Positions 33,386-44,106 are shown, counted from the stretch's first letter. The stretch is 64,000 nt of DNA from Isochrysis galbana (GCA_018136815.1 CM030932.1:7265505-7329504); one strand, 5' to 3'. A program made the numbers and translations. The notes: generated by a model from the letters alone, not told the origin.

Positions 33386-33910
33386 GGAGGCCTGAGGACT
33401 GAGGACGGACACGCCGCGGCGCTCCACGCCGTTGTGCTCGAAAAGGTGAAAAACTCGCTAGAGCTAGAGCGCACAGAGCACACCAGAGCGCTTCTGACGA
33501 GGCCACCCTAGATGGTAGATGGGAAACACGATGCTGGAGCTTCAAATATGGCCAAAGACCACATACGGATTTTACTTGGCCTCCGGCCAAATACGGTAAA
33601 CACGTATTTCCAATCTAGGAAGAGGAAGGCCACGCCACCGGGGTTACAACTAATCTTCGCCCGGTGGCCGGTGGGTGTGGCGGCCTTGGCAGCTTGGCAG
33701 GCGGTGGCGGGAAGGAATGGTCCCGGCCGCGGGGGGCGGTGGCGGGAGGGCGCGGCGGCGCGCGGAGCCCCTTTCGCCTTTCGGCTTTCGGCAGAGTGTC
33801 GCGCGCTGGAAGTGGAAGAAGGCGCCCCCCCCCAAAAAAAAACTCCCGCGAAATCACGAGGCTATTCTTGTTCGCGCTCGCCCGCGACCGCAAGACCCCG
33901 AGGGGAACTC

Positions 33911-33972
<62 letters not shown>

Positions 33973-34340
33973 CAGGGAGAGGGGGGGGGGGGGGGGGGGG
34001 GGGGGGTAGAGAGAGAGAGGTAAATCTACACTTTATCCCCTTCCCCACTTCTTCCTCTCCCAGGGAAGCGCAGGAAAAACCTGAAAATAGGAGTACACCC
34101 CCAAACCGACCCGGCCATTTCTAAGATGTGGACTTTCAAGGGGACGGCCGTCTTTTCTCCCGTCCCCCCCCCCCCCCCCCACTCTCTCTCTTCTCTCTCC
34201 CTCTCCCGCATGAGCATCTCTCCCGATCTCTCTCTTTCCTTCTTTTCGTCCTGTACCACTGTCTCTCACCAATTTTCTGGTGCTCTCCTCTCTCCTCTCT
34301 TCCCTCTCTCTCTCCACCTAGCGAGGACCCCACTTCCCCC
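33386..34340. other. Intergenic with long GA microsatellite and poly-G; leader of the DUF4864-like gene
   Basis: There is an uninterrupted (GA)n tract at about 33,910-33,970, then a poly-G run at about 33,980-34,006, and a CT-rich tract (about 34,160-34,320) just upstream of the gene starting at 34,341. CT-rich coding-strand leaders also precede several other genes in the window. No other gene is seen. Confidence 0.6.
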
Positions 34341-35606
34341 ATGCCTTCTCTCTTCCTCCTGCTCCCGCTCCTCCCCATCGGTGCCCTGCGCTCGACGCCT
34401 GCGCCGCGGGCAACGCTCACAGTCCCTCTCGCTCCCTCGCCTGCCCTCGCGCCGCTCGACGTGCTCGAAGCCCAGCTGGCTCTGCTCCAGAGCCCCACTG
34501 ACGAGAACCTCAATGCCGCGTGGGGCTTCTTCTCGCCCTATGGGCCCGTACACGAGGTGTGTGCGCGAGTTCCGGGGCGTCTGTGATTCCCTAGAGCCGC
34601 ATGTGAGGTATGGAATTCTTCTCACCCACCTATATGCCGCCAAAATCCACTGGGAGCCTGTGTGGGCAGAGAAGCACCTCAATACTATCAAGTGCCTCTT
34701 CTCGTCCTACGGACTTGTCCACAACATATATCGAGTTGGGTGAGACTACATGGGACGCCTGGAACCTGGCATCAGTCTCACATGGCGCAACATGCCGCCG
34801 AAATCTCACGAGAGTAGTCGATCACTTCAACACTGTGAGGGGCCGTCGTCTCGCCTTTCGAGCCATTCCACAAAGTGTGCACCGGGCATTAGGGATCCCA
34901 GGGAGCGTCTGGTAATGTGCGAGCTGCTCACAAGCCCTCACACACTGTCAGATGCCATCATTTATTCTCCCGCACCTCTAGCTCAGGTTCACGCGTCCTC
35001 TGCTGGCTCGTTGGCGCGCTTCAAGTGGACAATTCGGCGCGAACCACGTTGGCGGCACATTGGCGGCCGACCAATGGCCGCGCTCTACCAGCTGTATCGG
35101 TGAGCAGCGGTCCGATGCGCGCCCTGTTATTGGCAACGGCGGCCTAGCGCTCCTGTTTAAGACCCAAATCACCTCAGCCCTGGACGCCGTTGTTCGTAGA
35201 TGGGAGGTGCTCTCGCAAATGGCCTTCGGCGACTCCAAGTTTGTGGCACGGGTGAAAGTGTTCCCATTCTTTCCTGATGCGCCGACGTGCGAATCTGAGG
35301 CGGTGAGCGCGTTCTGCCGGGCTAATGCAGCAGAGCCTGCTGCAAACCCTTCACGCAGCGCGAGTGCCTTCAGCTCCGAGACACGCTTCACTGGCGCGTC
35401 CGTGCGTTTTGTCGGAGGCGCACTATGCTCACGCCTGGTAGGCGCGAGCACTCACCCGCCCTCATTGTTGGGCACAGACCTTCACGTGGACGCTTTCTCG
35501 GTTGTGCGATGCCTCTGGCCTCGACCGCTACGGCGAGCTTGAGAGCTGCTGGATGGTGCACGATGTCACCGCGGATTTTGAAGGCTGGGTCGTCCACAAC
35601 CCGTGA
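34341..35606 (+). CDS. DUF4864-like protein, 4 exons, 186 residues
   Basis: The inferred exons are 34,341-34,556, 34,987-35,099, 35,200-35,302 and 35,478-35,606, all with GT-AG introns and compatible phases (561 nt in total). The ATG opens a hydrophobic leader (MPSLFLLLPLLPIGAL), so the product is secreted or plastid-directed. The core VLEAQLALLQSP...NAAWGFFSP is the start pattern of DUF4864-type proteins. It is followed by SAGSLARFKWTIRREPRW, RPMAALYQLYRWEVLSQM and TFTWTLSRLCDASGL...CWMVHDV, the usual order of that family (whose function is unknown). Splicing restores these conserved blocks in one frame, which is strong internal support. The exact 5' end and a possible missed small exon remain uncertain. 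Confidence 0.72.
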
Positions 35607-36760
35607 GGAAAGTGTCGCACACCGCCGTTGAGAAAGTAGGGATATACGCTCAGCGGCGGATACTGCTTATCGGTGCCGCTGAGGCTCAGTGCCACTTATG
35701 TTCACCGTATGTGTTGATTGATTCGACGCTCGACCTCAGGACACGTTTGCTTGCGACCGGTGCTGTACTAGCCGTGCGGGCGAACGAAACACTATCTGAG
35801 CACGACATTGCACACCTCTTCGAGCGAGATGTTGCTGATGGAAGTCCACGTAGCACCTAACACCAATCGTGCAGCACCCACGCGCCATAGCAGCCATCGG
35901 ATGACAGCAGCGCGTCGCCGCGCAGCCCCAGTGCCCGGCGTAAGCATCAAAAGGCAGCAGAAGAAAGTTGTCCAGGTAGGAACCCATACCATTCCACTTG
36001 GGTCAGCAGTGGCCACATTACGCCTTAAGTGCCGTGCCTATGGACGGTCGAAGTCACAGCTCGACGCTTGTACTCTCGCGGAGCACCGCTCCGCCCCGCC
36101 CCAGAGTATGGGCGCCACATCCTGAACCAAGCATTGCCAATCTTGAGTGCGGGTACACACAGCTTAGTGTACGCTGACCCGTCTAGCTAGCTCAACACAT
36201 GTGCGCTGTGCCGGATTCAGTTATGGAAACGCTCAAGCGCATAATCAATCTCACTTGGCCCTCTTCCGGGGGTGCTCCGTCCGCAATGACATGGGGATCA
36301 ATGGCCACCGGGTAGCAGTGATACTCGCTTACGCTTCACTCATGCTCTTGCTAGTTGCTTGTGACACTTCCGTCTAAGGCTTTTCGCACTTGGAGTGCAT
36401 AGCTCTCTAGGTGCGTTGCCATTTCTAATTCGAGGCGCTGTGGGCTGTGATCTGTGCACGCCGCTATCAACATTTACATTTGCGACGATGGGCTCGACCC
36501 GTTTGAGATTGGAGTTTGTTTCTTACAATGCTTTCGCACGGCGTATCACATGTGTACATTTGCTTCAAGATCTGGTATTGGTATTGAGTGTTGCTTCGGT
36601 CGAGTGTTGCCGGAGGGCCTTGAGCCGCACTCAATCGTAAATCGTAGGCCCCGGTCACTCACTATGGGGGTGGGGAGGGCGCCAGCTGCAATGGGTAAAA
36701 AATTTCTGAAGATTCTGGGCTAACACCTAATACAGTCACTAATCTTATATCACCGGTCGC
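35607..36760. other. Intergenic, no gene recognised
   Basis: Only short frames without family-like patterns are present. Confidence 0.5.
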
Positions 36761-36761
36761 C

Positions 36762-37214
36762 ATGGAGCGGGGGCCTCGCGCGCCCCGCCCCCCCCCCCGC
36801 ACTCTCTCGACTCCCCTCGAGAACCATTCACCCCCTGCGTGCCGCCTCTTGGCGTGCAGGGGGCACTCCTCCAGACTGCCTAGAACCTCCCAGAGAGCTG
36901 GGCACAAATCATACGCCCTGGCCCAGGCAGGCCTGCTTATCGCTCTGACCAACCCCTCCACCCCTCCTTACTCCTCACGTCGACCCCCCTGCTTAGGAGC
37001 CCCCAACCAGCCAGCTCCAGCTCACTCCGCGCGCTGGTGTACGCTGTGCGGAAGCCGCTGCGCATTGAAGGCGGCTCGCACCCACGCAAATTCTGGCATG
37101 CATAGCCATTCATGTACTTTACCCTATGTAACTGCGGAGAGAGTGTCACTAGTCATTCATGTTCTTCACATCGATTGCGTTGAGCATGGCCCTTATCTCG
37201 CCATGCATAGGTAG
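36762..37214 (+). other. Repeat-associated ORF beginning MER..P (family member 1)
   Basis: The start context gcc-ATGGAGCGG and the Pro/Arg-rich beginning recur at 55,041 (+) and 57,783 (-). After about 30 codons the three frames diverge, and none resembles a known domain. The surrounding DNA contains GC-rich dispersed-repeat motifs. It is probably an ORF or leader carried by a repeat, not a host gene. Confidence 0.3.
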
Positions 37215-37342
37215 CAGCAACCCTGCCTCCATCAGGCACCCTTGAGATCTCGTCTACATCCTGCACGCTGTTTGGGACCCACAGTATTGTCCTGGCTCGC
37301 CCTTCTACGAACACCTCCGAACCTAGCTCCGATGGATGCTTT

Positions 37343-39001
37343 TTATGTCATCACACAGCCCTCATCCACATCAAATTCGACGGGCTTTCGTACGTTTGCA
37401 GGATGAATCCATTCTGGAATCTGTTGCGCGCTCGCATTGGCCCCATTTTCATGTTCAACGCCATCATTCCTAGTCTGATTGATTGGCGTGCCTGCACCCA
37501 TCGCTTGTCTAGCGAGCCCGGTCCATTCTGGTCCGTTGGATTGTGCTGCAAGAAGAAATGAACTTCTCAAATGTTCGGGCACGAGATCAATGATGTTCAA
37601 CATGCGGAATGGCATGGGAGGTGTCGAAAGCCGAGCATTGAGCTCGTCTGGTGGCAGCTCTGGCTTGTGAAGCGTTCTGACGAATGTACCATCGGAGTCT
37701 TGCGCGTCCGAGACCGGGCCACGGGCTATGGAAATGATGTAGCCGCCACACACCTCATGCGTCCAACACACCCAATCGTCACGCAATTCCTCATCAACAT
37801 ATACACGGCAGAACGAAGCTGGACTCTCTTCCTCTATGAGAGAGCCCAGTAAAAAGGCGGATACGGCGGTAGGCAGCGAGTCAGCTGCTACATGCTCAGT
37901 AGCCTGATGGTTCAAATCCGGTGATGGGTTTCGCGAGACATCCTCCGAATCTATCGCGGCCGAATCCATCTCTATCTGAACATCTGAAGCCGTAGAGGAT
38001 GCGTGATCTTCCCTTTCTGTAACGCCGGAAGTTTGCGCCATCGATGCCTCTGGCGACGGTCTTGGAGGCCGAGATGGGCAGAATTCTACGCGTCGCATCT
38101 CAAATGCCAGACCATCTCCTCGAGCTTTGACAAAGGCCTCTTTACGACTCCATTGTTCGCGGAATGCGGTTACCGCAGCGTTGTCTCTGGTGCAGGTATT
38201 TGGCTCCTCGCGGACCTCCGCGGGTACACCCACTGCACTCATATACGTCGAGGTACCCAGGTCGCTCGATGGAGAAGCACCTCCCTGTGCCCAAGCCCTC
38301 TCAGCCCATGATTTCCTTGTGGTCTGCTGCCCCATCATCCTAGAGCTGGCCTCATTGATGGCATCCCACTCGTCCGGAGTCATCACATTGGCAAACATTT
38401 GCTGCAGGCGATCGTAATCGCTCCTTGCTTCCTTCGAGGTGTCCCTGTCTGTCTCCCCCACTCCACCGTTTGCACCGTGCCCAATCCTGCCGGCCGACTT
38501 GGCTGTGGCTTCCACTGCAGCTGCCCATGGCACAGGTCTCAAGAAGAAGGGGGCGACCACGTCCACGCCGATCAGAAGGGCGGCATCTGAGACCAACACG
38601 ACGAGACCCGCATCATGAGCGACATTGAAATTAAAATTTGGCGCCCGCGTCACACTACGCCTCATCGACGGCGGAACGGTAGAGACGAATGGCTTGCCAC
38701 CACGTGAGCGGCGTATCTCCACCTGTGCATATGGCACGCCCAGCGCGAGCGCGGTGGCGCGGCGCTGCATTAGGCGGCTGACGAGCGCGCGTTTCTGGTC
38801 GAGCTGTGCCGTCAGCCGTCTCACCTCCGCGCGTTCCGCATCGGTGAGCAGGCCGATGAGAAGCTCCCACTCGGCGTCTCGCGGTGCCCACTGAGAGACA
38901 TCGAGAAGCCACCGCAGCTGAAGTTGAGGGTCAGTGGGCCAGGCGACGAGGTCGAAGCGCTCCTGGTCGAGCTCGTGCTCACGCGAGAGGAGCGCGCCCA
39001 T
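37343..39001 (-). CDS. 4'-phosphopantetheinyl transferase (Sfp/AASDHPPT type) with long acidic C-terminal insertions
   Basis: The enzyme transfers the phosphopantetheine arm of coenzyme A to acyl- or peptidyl-carrier domains of fatty-acid and polyketide synthases. The 552-residue frame has the family blocks in order: an R-R-x-x-GKP-type block (RRSRGGKPFVS, residues 97-107), NFNFNVAH (122-129), GVD (145-147; the metal-binding Asp is D147), FANVMTPDEW (203-212) and WSRKEAFVKARGDGL (284-298, with catalytic-type E288 and K292). It is about twice the usual length. A Ser/Thr/Asp-rich insertion lies at ~155-270 and an acidic Ser-rich stretch at ~315-375. The C-terminal ~170 residues include a hydrophobic block like the end of the family fold. 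The start at 39,001 is the first ATG ahead of the conserved N-terminal WPTDPQLQLRWLLDVSQW. A single exon is visible. Confidence 0.88.
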   Translation of the reverse strand: MGALLSREHELDQERFDLVAWPTDPQLQLRWLLDVSQWAPRDAEWELLIGLLTDAERAEVRRLTAQLDQKRALVSRLMQRRATALALGVPYAQVEIRRSRGGKPFVSTVPPSMRRSVTRAPNFNFNVAHDAGLVVLVSDAALLIGVDVVAPFFLRPVPWAAAVEATAKSAGRIGHGANGGVGETDRDTSKEARSDYDRLQQMFANVMTPDEWDAINEASSRMMGQQTTRKSWAERAWAQGGASPSSDLGTSTYMSAVGVPAEVREEPNTCTRDNAAVTAFREQWSRKEAFVKARGDGLAFEMRRVEFCPSRPPRPSPEASMAQTSGVTEREDHASSTASDVQIEMDSAAIDSEDVSRNPSPDLNHQATEHVAADSLPTAVSAFLLGSLIEEESPASFCRVYVDEELRDDWVCWTHEVCGGYIISIARGPVSDAQDSDGTFVRTLHKPELPPDELNARLSTPPMPFRMLNIIDLVPEHLRSSFLLAAQSNGPEWTGLARQAMGAGTPINQTRNDGVEHENGANASAQQIPEWIHPANVRKPVEFDVDEGCVMT

Positions 39002-39540
39002 CGGTTGGCACCGCTAGGCAGGAGGGGGAAAACAAGAGGAAGGTGGAGAGCGAGCCACACAGACCGGCTCCCGCAGGGGCGCCGGTGGAGAGCGGAGAGT
39101 CCGCGAGTCCGCCGGCGGCCTCGCTCGCTTGCTCGCCAACAAGTCTAAAAAGAAATTCCCACGAGTCTAGCGGCCCTTCCTTGTAACCCCCCCCCCCTGG
39201 GCCTACTGCGCCTCTGCCTCGCGTGTCTTGCCGCTCCTCTAGGAGCCCCCCATACAGTCCCTTGTCTGCCTGGTGACCGGGAAGCTGGGGGGGAGGGAGA
39301 AGGAGGGTGAGTACGAGTGCTGGCCCATTCGTGCGCGCCTGAGGTCGCGTTCCGTCGAATGTGGGACGGGCTGGCTAGGTGTGAGCCATCGAATGTCCAG
39401 CACATGTAGTCAAGTCGCGTTCCGTCAAAAGAGGGCCAGGTGATTTTTTTTCCACCCAGAATGCTTGTTTCTTTTTAGGTAGGAATGTCACTTGTATTAT
39501 TATCACGAAGATGAGTACAAAGCTAATGACAACATACAAG
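39002..39540. other. Intergenic with dispersed-repeat fragments
   Basis: The segment at about 39,190-39,290 (cctctaggagccccc, gtctgcctgg-gaccggga) is shared in pieces with 40,780-40,800, 55,740-55,800 and the minus strand of 19,780-19,870. No gene is seen. Confidence 0.5.
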
Positions 39541-40463
39541 GACGCGGCTAAGGCGTGGAATTACCCCCCAAGGCCCCTATCTAGATACAAGTGAATAGCG
39601 CAAAATTCTATCTAGCTAGATATAGATATTGGCCCCAGCCATCTAGCTAGATATAGATACTCCAATTTTCGGCCTAGATAGTGTAGATATCTAGATATCT
39701 AGATATCCAGGACTTCTACTACGACTATATATATACGTAGTACTATAATAAATACACCTTTCTAAATAAAGTCTTTCTTCTTATTTTCTTCCACGCCGCT
39801 CCCTCTCACCCCTCCCCCCTCCCCCCTCCCCCCCTCCCCCGCCTTGTGTTTGTACGTGCCGCTGTTCGCTCGCCTGCTGCCCTCGTTGGCTCGAGGCGTG
39901 AGGAGGGGGAGGAGGAGGGCCTCGCTGCCGCCTGTTGTTGGCATGAGCCCCCCTACCTACCCATCCTTCTCCTCCTTCGCCCGCGCCCGGGTCATCGCTT
40001 CGGCTACGCTCCTGGGAGTGGAACGCATGTCGCATGTTCTCGAAAGCAGGCAAGTTTCATGATGACTTGAATGAAAGCATCTCAGAGTCAGAGTGATGAA
40101 ACACTGGAGCATGCGCTTTTGGCCGCAGTCAACTATGATTGATTGTGTGAGTAAGATTAGTGAGGAGTGAGGAGCCCCTATGTAATCGTGATCGTGATCG
40201 TCTCACAGTCCACTGACCGCCGGTGCCTGTTGTCAGCTGTAAGCCCGTCCGTCCGCACTCGACTATAAGCAGCTAAAGAGGCCCGCTGCCCGCTGCCCGC
40301 TATTCACTAGATATCTAGATATTGGCGATTGATTGCCATCTAGCTAGATATAGATAGTGCCCGGCTCTATCTAACTAGATATAGATCGTGAAAATCGGGG
40401 GTGGATAACTAGATAGCTAGATATCTGGCTATCTAGTTCCACGCCTCAGACGCGGCGCGTGCG
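39541..40463. mobile_element. Candidate non-autonomous element with terminal inverted repeats and TATCTAG palindrome clusters
   Basis: The left end gacgcggctaaggcgtggaa and the right end (reverse complement cgcgtctgaggcgtggaac) are imperfect inverted repeats. Just inside each lies a cluster of ctagctagatatagata palindromes (39,600-39,710 and 40,305-40,435), giving AT-rich ends around a GC-rich middle without a convincing ORF. TIRs plus subterminal palindromic repeats are typical of MITE-like DNA transposons. Target-site duplications are not clear, so the class is unassigned. Confidence 0.5.
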
Positions 40464-40495
40464 CATAGGAACTCCCCCCCCTCCCCCCCCCGCTA

Positions 40496-40690
40496 CGCAG
40501 GCTGAGTTTTCATCTTTTTCGTCTTTTTCTCACACCCCTCATCCTCGATCCTATTGGCGATGTAGTCGTTCTGCTGGCAGGCGACGATGTCGCTTGGCTG
40601 ATCTTGGGTGGCGAGGTCCGTGATGCGTGCGAGGACGGCCTTCTTGTTCTCCATATAGAGTTTGCCAGCTGCTCGGCGCACTTGCACCAC
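40496..40690 (-). pseudogene. Short coding-like fragment of unknown type
   Basis: The frame reads MVQVRRAAGKLYMENKKAV and ends in a Lys-rich tail (KKTKKMK). Its composition (balanced helix-forming residues, few Pro/Arg) is unlike the shadow frames around it. No family is recognised. It adjoins dispersed-repeat DNA (40,700-40,800), so it may be a transposon gene fragment. Confidence 0.3.
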
Positions 40691-40700
40691 GGGACTCGTT

Positions 40701-41045
40701 TCAGCGTACGCGAGGCAGGGGGGGCCAGGGGCTGAGCCCCAGCCTCCACTGCCCCCTGAGCTGCCCTTGCTGGCCCTCTAGGAGCCCCCAAAGGCCCTCT
40801 GAGAGCAGGCCGTGGCGCGCCGCATGGCGACGCGTCGCAGGGAGAGGGGTGGAGGAGAATGGAGAGAGGGAGAGGGGGGGGGTTGTTTGCACCCCCCCCG
40901 ATGGAGTGCGGTAAGAAACGGGCCCCGTTTGCGTTAGCAAACGGGCGAAGGGGGCGGCTGGGGACAGGAGGGGGACAAGAAGGGAGTGGCTCAAGACGTC
41001 CTTGTTTGTGGCAGGTATCGGGGGGCGCCCCCTTCTCTCCAACTC
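40701..41045. repeat. Dispersed-repeat mosaic
   Basis: 40,710-40,800 resembles 19,860-19,920. The minus strand of 40,961-41,042 resembles 54,950-55,015 (atacctgccac, ggacgtcttgagccactccc). The pieces occur in different relative orientations at the other loci, so this is a composite of older insertions. Confidence 0.6.
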
Positions 41046-41235
41046 CTGGCCGAAGCAGCGCGCACGGTCACTCCGGAACTAGTATCTCCGTTAAAGAGGG
41101 AACTGGGGAAGGGGAAAGAAAGGAGAAAGGAGTTTATGGTGGTTAAGGTTGGGTAGTAGGGAGGTGCACGAGCATGCTTCCTTAAGCCGCACATGTAGCG
41201 GAGATTTTTTGAGAAGATTTTTTTCACCAATCCCA

Positions 41236-41440
41236 ATCCAATCCGGAGACATCCTGCTCCACGACACGACGGTGTACGTGTACGCCGCCATCGTCGAGCT
41301 TCTGCATGAGCTCGAGGGAGTCGACCCCGAACCAGACTTCTGGGCCCGCTCGTCGAGGGGCCCATGGCACATCGCAGTCAACGAGGACTGCGCGCAACAA
41401 TTCAAAGCCAAATACGAGCACTTAAAAAGCCCTATTTGCT
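41236..41440 (+). pseudogene. Fragment of a repeated protein, GD-LL-DT..Y-AAIVELL..LEGVDPEPDFWARS (copy 1)
   Basis: The frame is protein-level similar to 55,600-55,720: both contain the block LEGVDPEPDFWARS and an upstream AAIVELL helix, while the DNA differs at many third positions. Conservation of the protein over the DNA suggests descent from a coding gene, probably carried by a repeat. No domain family is recognised. Confidence 0.45.
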
Positions 41441-41445
41441 GTTTA

Positions 41446-41822
41446 CGACCGCCCTATTCCTATTACTCTATTAATGGTTAATGGGGCAAGGTAGAGGTAG
41501 ATCTCACAACATTCCATTATGAAATATTAGCTTGTGCGTGTGTATACATAGACATAGAAAAGAAATTAAATGTGAAATGCGATGTGTGGTGAGCTTTGAT
41601 TTCGTGGCAAGAACGTGAAGCACGAACAAATATACTTAGTGCTCGAATATTCCTCGAATTCAATCACCAACACAATAAATTCCAAATTTTGGGATACGCA
41701 TATCCCTATCCCAATACATTGGCGTCCCACATCGCATCCTCAACCTTGATCTGGCGCCCGAGGCCCACACCAGTAGCGCGAAGTCAGTCGTGCCACACTG
41801 CCCCCCGTGGGATAAGGCGAAT
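41446..41822. other. Short intergenic, 3' flank of the light-harvesting gene
   Basis: AT-richer than its surroundings; no gene is seen. It should hold the 3' UTR of the minus-strand gene ending at 41,823. Confidence 0.5.
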
Positions 41823-42729
41823 TTAGAAGTAGGGAAAGCCCATGCCGTTGGCCATGGCGTCCTGGGTGACGAGGCCGGAGAAGGCCATCATAGCAAGGCC
41901 TGAGCAGTTCAGGAGAAGAGCACAATGTCAGAATGAGGTGAGGTCGCAGTGCAGCACCTCAAAAGGGTCCCTGGGCACAGCGTGCAACGCCCACTACGCA
42001 AATAAACTTTCGAGTCGTGACGACCGGTATGCAATGCAGGTGGCAGGCCCTCACGGCAGTGCTTGATCTCGGAGAGCTTGAAGCGCTCGAGCTTCGCGGC
42101 ATCCTTCGCAAAGCCACCGTCGAACGCAAAGTCGCCCGGCGCCCGGCCGCTGCCGTTGAGGGTGGCAGCGATACCAGCCATTCCCGCAATCTCCGCAATG
42201 CCAGCAACGCCAAGGAGGGCCCACATGTGGCCCGATGTAACAGCGGCGTTGTGGGCGGTGAAGGAAGTGAGGGACCCGAGCTTCTCAGCACCCGGAGCCT
42301 GCGGGGATTCATGCACGACGGGTAAAGATGAGAGGCCAGAAGGGCTATTGGGGGTTCCGGAAAGCAGCTGCAACACTCTGCGTTCCCTGCATCCCAGTCC
42401 CTGAGGTGTCGAGAGTACGTGACGCGCTAGGCTTCTGCGAAACTCACCCGGATACCAATGTCGACGGCGATGTAGCCAACGATCGCAAGCATGCAGACGC
42501 GCCCATGCTTGATCTCCGCCTCGCGCATCCAGTCCAGCGGGAAGTAGCTGCTCAGGCCGAGCGGGTCGAAGCCAACATCACCGGGCATGGAGCCGTCCAG
42601 ACTGGCCGGCTTCTCGAGGAAGGGGAGGGCCTGCGACTTGGCCATCATCGAGACGGCCGCGCGCTGCGGCGCGAGCGGAGCCGCCAAGGGGGCAGAGAAG
42701 GCGAGAGGCGCGGAGGTGAGCGACAGCAT
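41823..42729 (-). CDS. Fucoxanthin-chlorophyll a/c-type light-harvesting protein, 3 exons, 200 residues
   Basis: Exons on the minus strand are 42,729-42,448, 42,298-42,055 and 41,899-41,823. Both introns are GT-AG, phases agree and the total is 603 nt. A plastid-targeting leader ([18 protein letters not shown]) precedes [22 protein letters not shown], the canonical mature start. The first helix has the chlorophyll-binding [14 protein letters not shown] motif, the third [23 protein letters not shown], and the second helix lies between [12 protein letters not shown] and [11 protein letters not shown]. Three membrane helices are expected in the thylakoid. The third exon, 25 codons ([16 protein letters not shown]), restores the expected C-terminus, which confirms the splice sites. 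Confidence 0.95.
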
Positions 42730-42979
42730 AGCTGGTCTGCTGGTCTCTGTAGCAATTTGGTCTGCTCCCTGCCGCCGAGATGGGCGGCAGCCACGACAAT
42801 AAAAAGGCGGGGAAGACGATTTGACCGTGGATGAGAGGTGAGACTTCTGGTCTTCTTTTGTAGTAGAGGTAGTAATTTACCTCTCGAGTGGAGCAAAACA
42901 GAACGCTCGTCCCCGCCGTCGGCGGTGGTGTGTCTAAGATCTACCGGGTTGGCTAGAGCCGATCGCCGCCCGGGGCATG

Positions 42980-43440
42980 GGGGAAGCGGGAGGGGGGGGG
43001 GGGGGGGGGGGGGGGGAGGGGGGGGGGGGGAGGGGGGGGGGGGTTGGGGGGGGGGGGATTCGCCCTCCCTTGGCCCCCCTTGCCCCCCCCCCCCGCCCCC
43101 CCCGCCCCCCCCGCCCCCCCCCGCCCCCCCCCCCCCCCTCCCCGCCCCCTACGCGGAGCCCCCCCCCCCCCGCTCCCCCCCCCGCCCCCCCCCCCCCTCT
43201 CCCGGGCGCGCGGGGAGAATCCTCGCCGCCGCTTCCGCCCCTTCCCTCCCTTCCCCCTCTCCCCCTCCCCCTCCCCCTCAGCAGCTTCGCTTCCCCCAAC
43301 CCCCCACGCCCCGCCCCGCCCCTAGCCCTCTCTCTCCCCCTCCCCCCTCTCCCTCTCCCTCTCTCACTCGCTCTCCCCCCCCCCCCCCCCCCCGTCCCCC
43401 CCTCCCCCCCCCCTCGCCATCCCAACCACACCCTGCTCGG
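42980..43440. repeat. Extreme poly-G then poly-C block
   Basis: G-runs dominate 42,990-43,055 and C-runs 43,078-43,430. Frames across it are Gly or Pro repeats and are not genes. It separates the divergent light-harvesting and sigma-factor genes. Homopolymer lengths are unreliable in such tracts. Confidence 0.9.
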
Positions 43441-43539
43441 CATCTCTCCCCTCCTCCTTTTCTTCCTCACCTCCCTCGCTCACACTTCCCGCTCGGGTGG
43501 CGTCGGATGGGCGGCGCAGGGACAGGAGTCCATCGCCGC

Positions 43540-43900
43540 ATGAGGGTGTGCAGATTGGTCCTCACCGCCCTCATCGTCAGCCTCACCACAGGGGTCACCG
43601 CACACCGTGGCCCACCCGCAGCGCCACGGGCGCAAGGTGGACGTGCCGCAGCTCCCGCAGCCTCCGTGGCTGTTGCGCAGACGCCTAGAGTAGCCCGCAA
43701 GGAGGTGCTTGGCAACGGGGAAGATGGCGATGCTCAAATGAGCAAGGCGCGCCGCAACGCGATGATCAGCCGCGGCCGGCCCCGTGATGATGGGGTGCCT
43801 GGCTCAACGCACTACCTGCGGAAGCTTCAGCCAGCTCCGCTGCTGACGCAACACGAGGAGATCGCGCTAGCTCGATCGTTCCAGCAGTTACTTGCCTTGC
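43540..43900 (+). CDS. Plastid RNA polymerase sigma-70 factor, N-terminal part (cut by assembly gap)
   Basis: From the ATG at 43,540 the frame has a hydrophobic leader (MRVCRLVLTALIVSL), a low-complexity Ala/Pro transit-like segment, and then STHYLRKLQPAPLLTQHEEI, the region 1.2 signature of sigma-70 factors (x-x-YLxxIxxxPLLTxxEE). In algae with red-type plastids, nuclear sigma factors direct the bacterial-type plastid RNA polymerase. The frame is open where the 100-N gap begins; regions 2-4 are not in the window, and the sequence after the gap is a dispersed repeat, so the rest is missing or the scaffold join is wrong. The start is chosen because the upstream frame is Pro-rich simple repeat. 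Confidence 0.72.
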
Positions 43901-44000
43901 NNNNNNNNNNNNNNNNNNNNNNNNNNNNNNNNNNNNNNNNNNNNNNNNNNNNNNNNNNNNNNNNNNNNNNNNNNNNNNNNNNNNNNNNNNNNNNNNNNNN
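43901..44000. other. Assembly gap (100 N)
   Basis: Placeholder gap that cuts the sigma-factor frame on its left and a copy of repeat R2 on its right. Confidence 0.99.
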
Positions 44001-44106
44001 CTAGGGTTGTGGAGCGCTCTCTCTCTTTCTCTCGAAGAGAAGGGAAGTTTCCCCACCTTTCTTCCTCCCAGGCGCCTCGCAAAAAGGTTTAATTCGCTAT
44101 CTCCCC
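44001..44106 (+). repeat. Dispersed repeat R2, copy B (left end in gap)
   Basis: It reads gtggagcgctctctctttctc through cgcctcgcaaaaaggttt to gctatctcccc, matching copy C (50,846-50,940) almost base for base and copy A on the other strand. Confidence 0.9.

Noticed and set aside
36395-36723. Overlapping plus-strand frames of 81-89 codons
   Set aside because: No recognisable motif, and both frames are equally plausible, so neither is supported.
39600-40440. CRISPR-like array from the repeated ctagctagatatagata motif
   Set aside because: Repeats overlap, are palindromic and irregularly spaced, have no unique spacers, and this is a eukaryotic genome.
42838-43539. Long Pro/Gly frame upstream of the sigma factor
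   Set aside because: Product of the G- and C-runs; the true start is placed at the signal-peptide ATG at 43,540.
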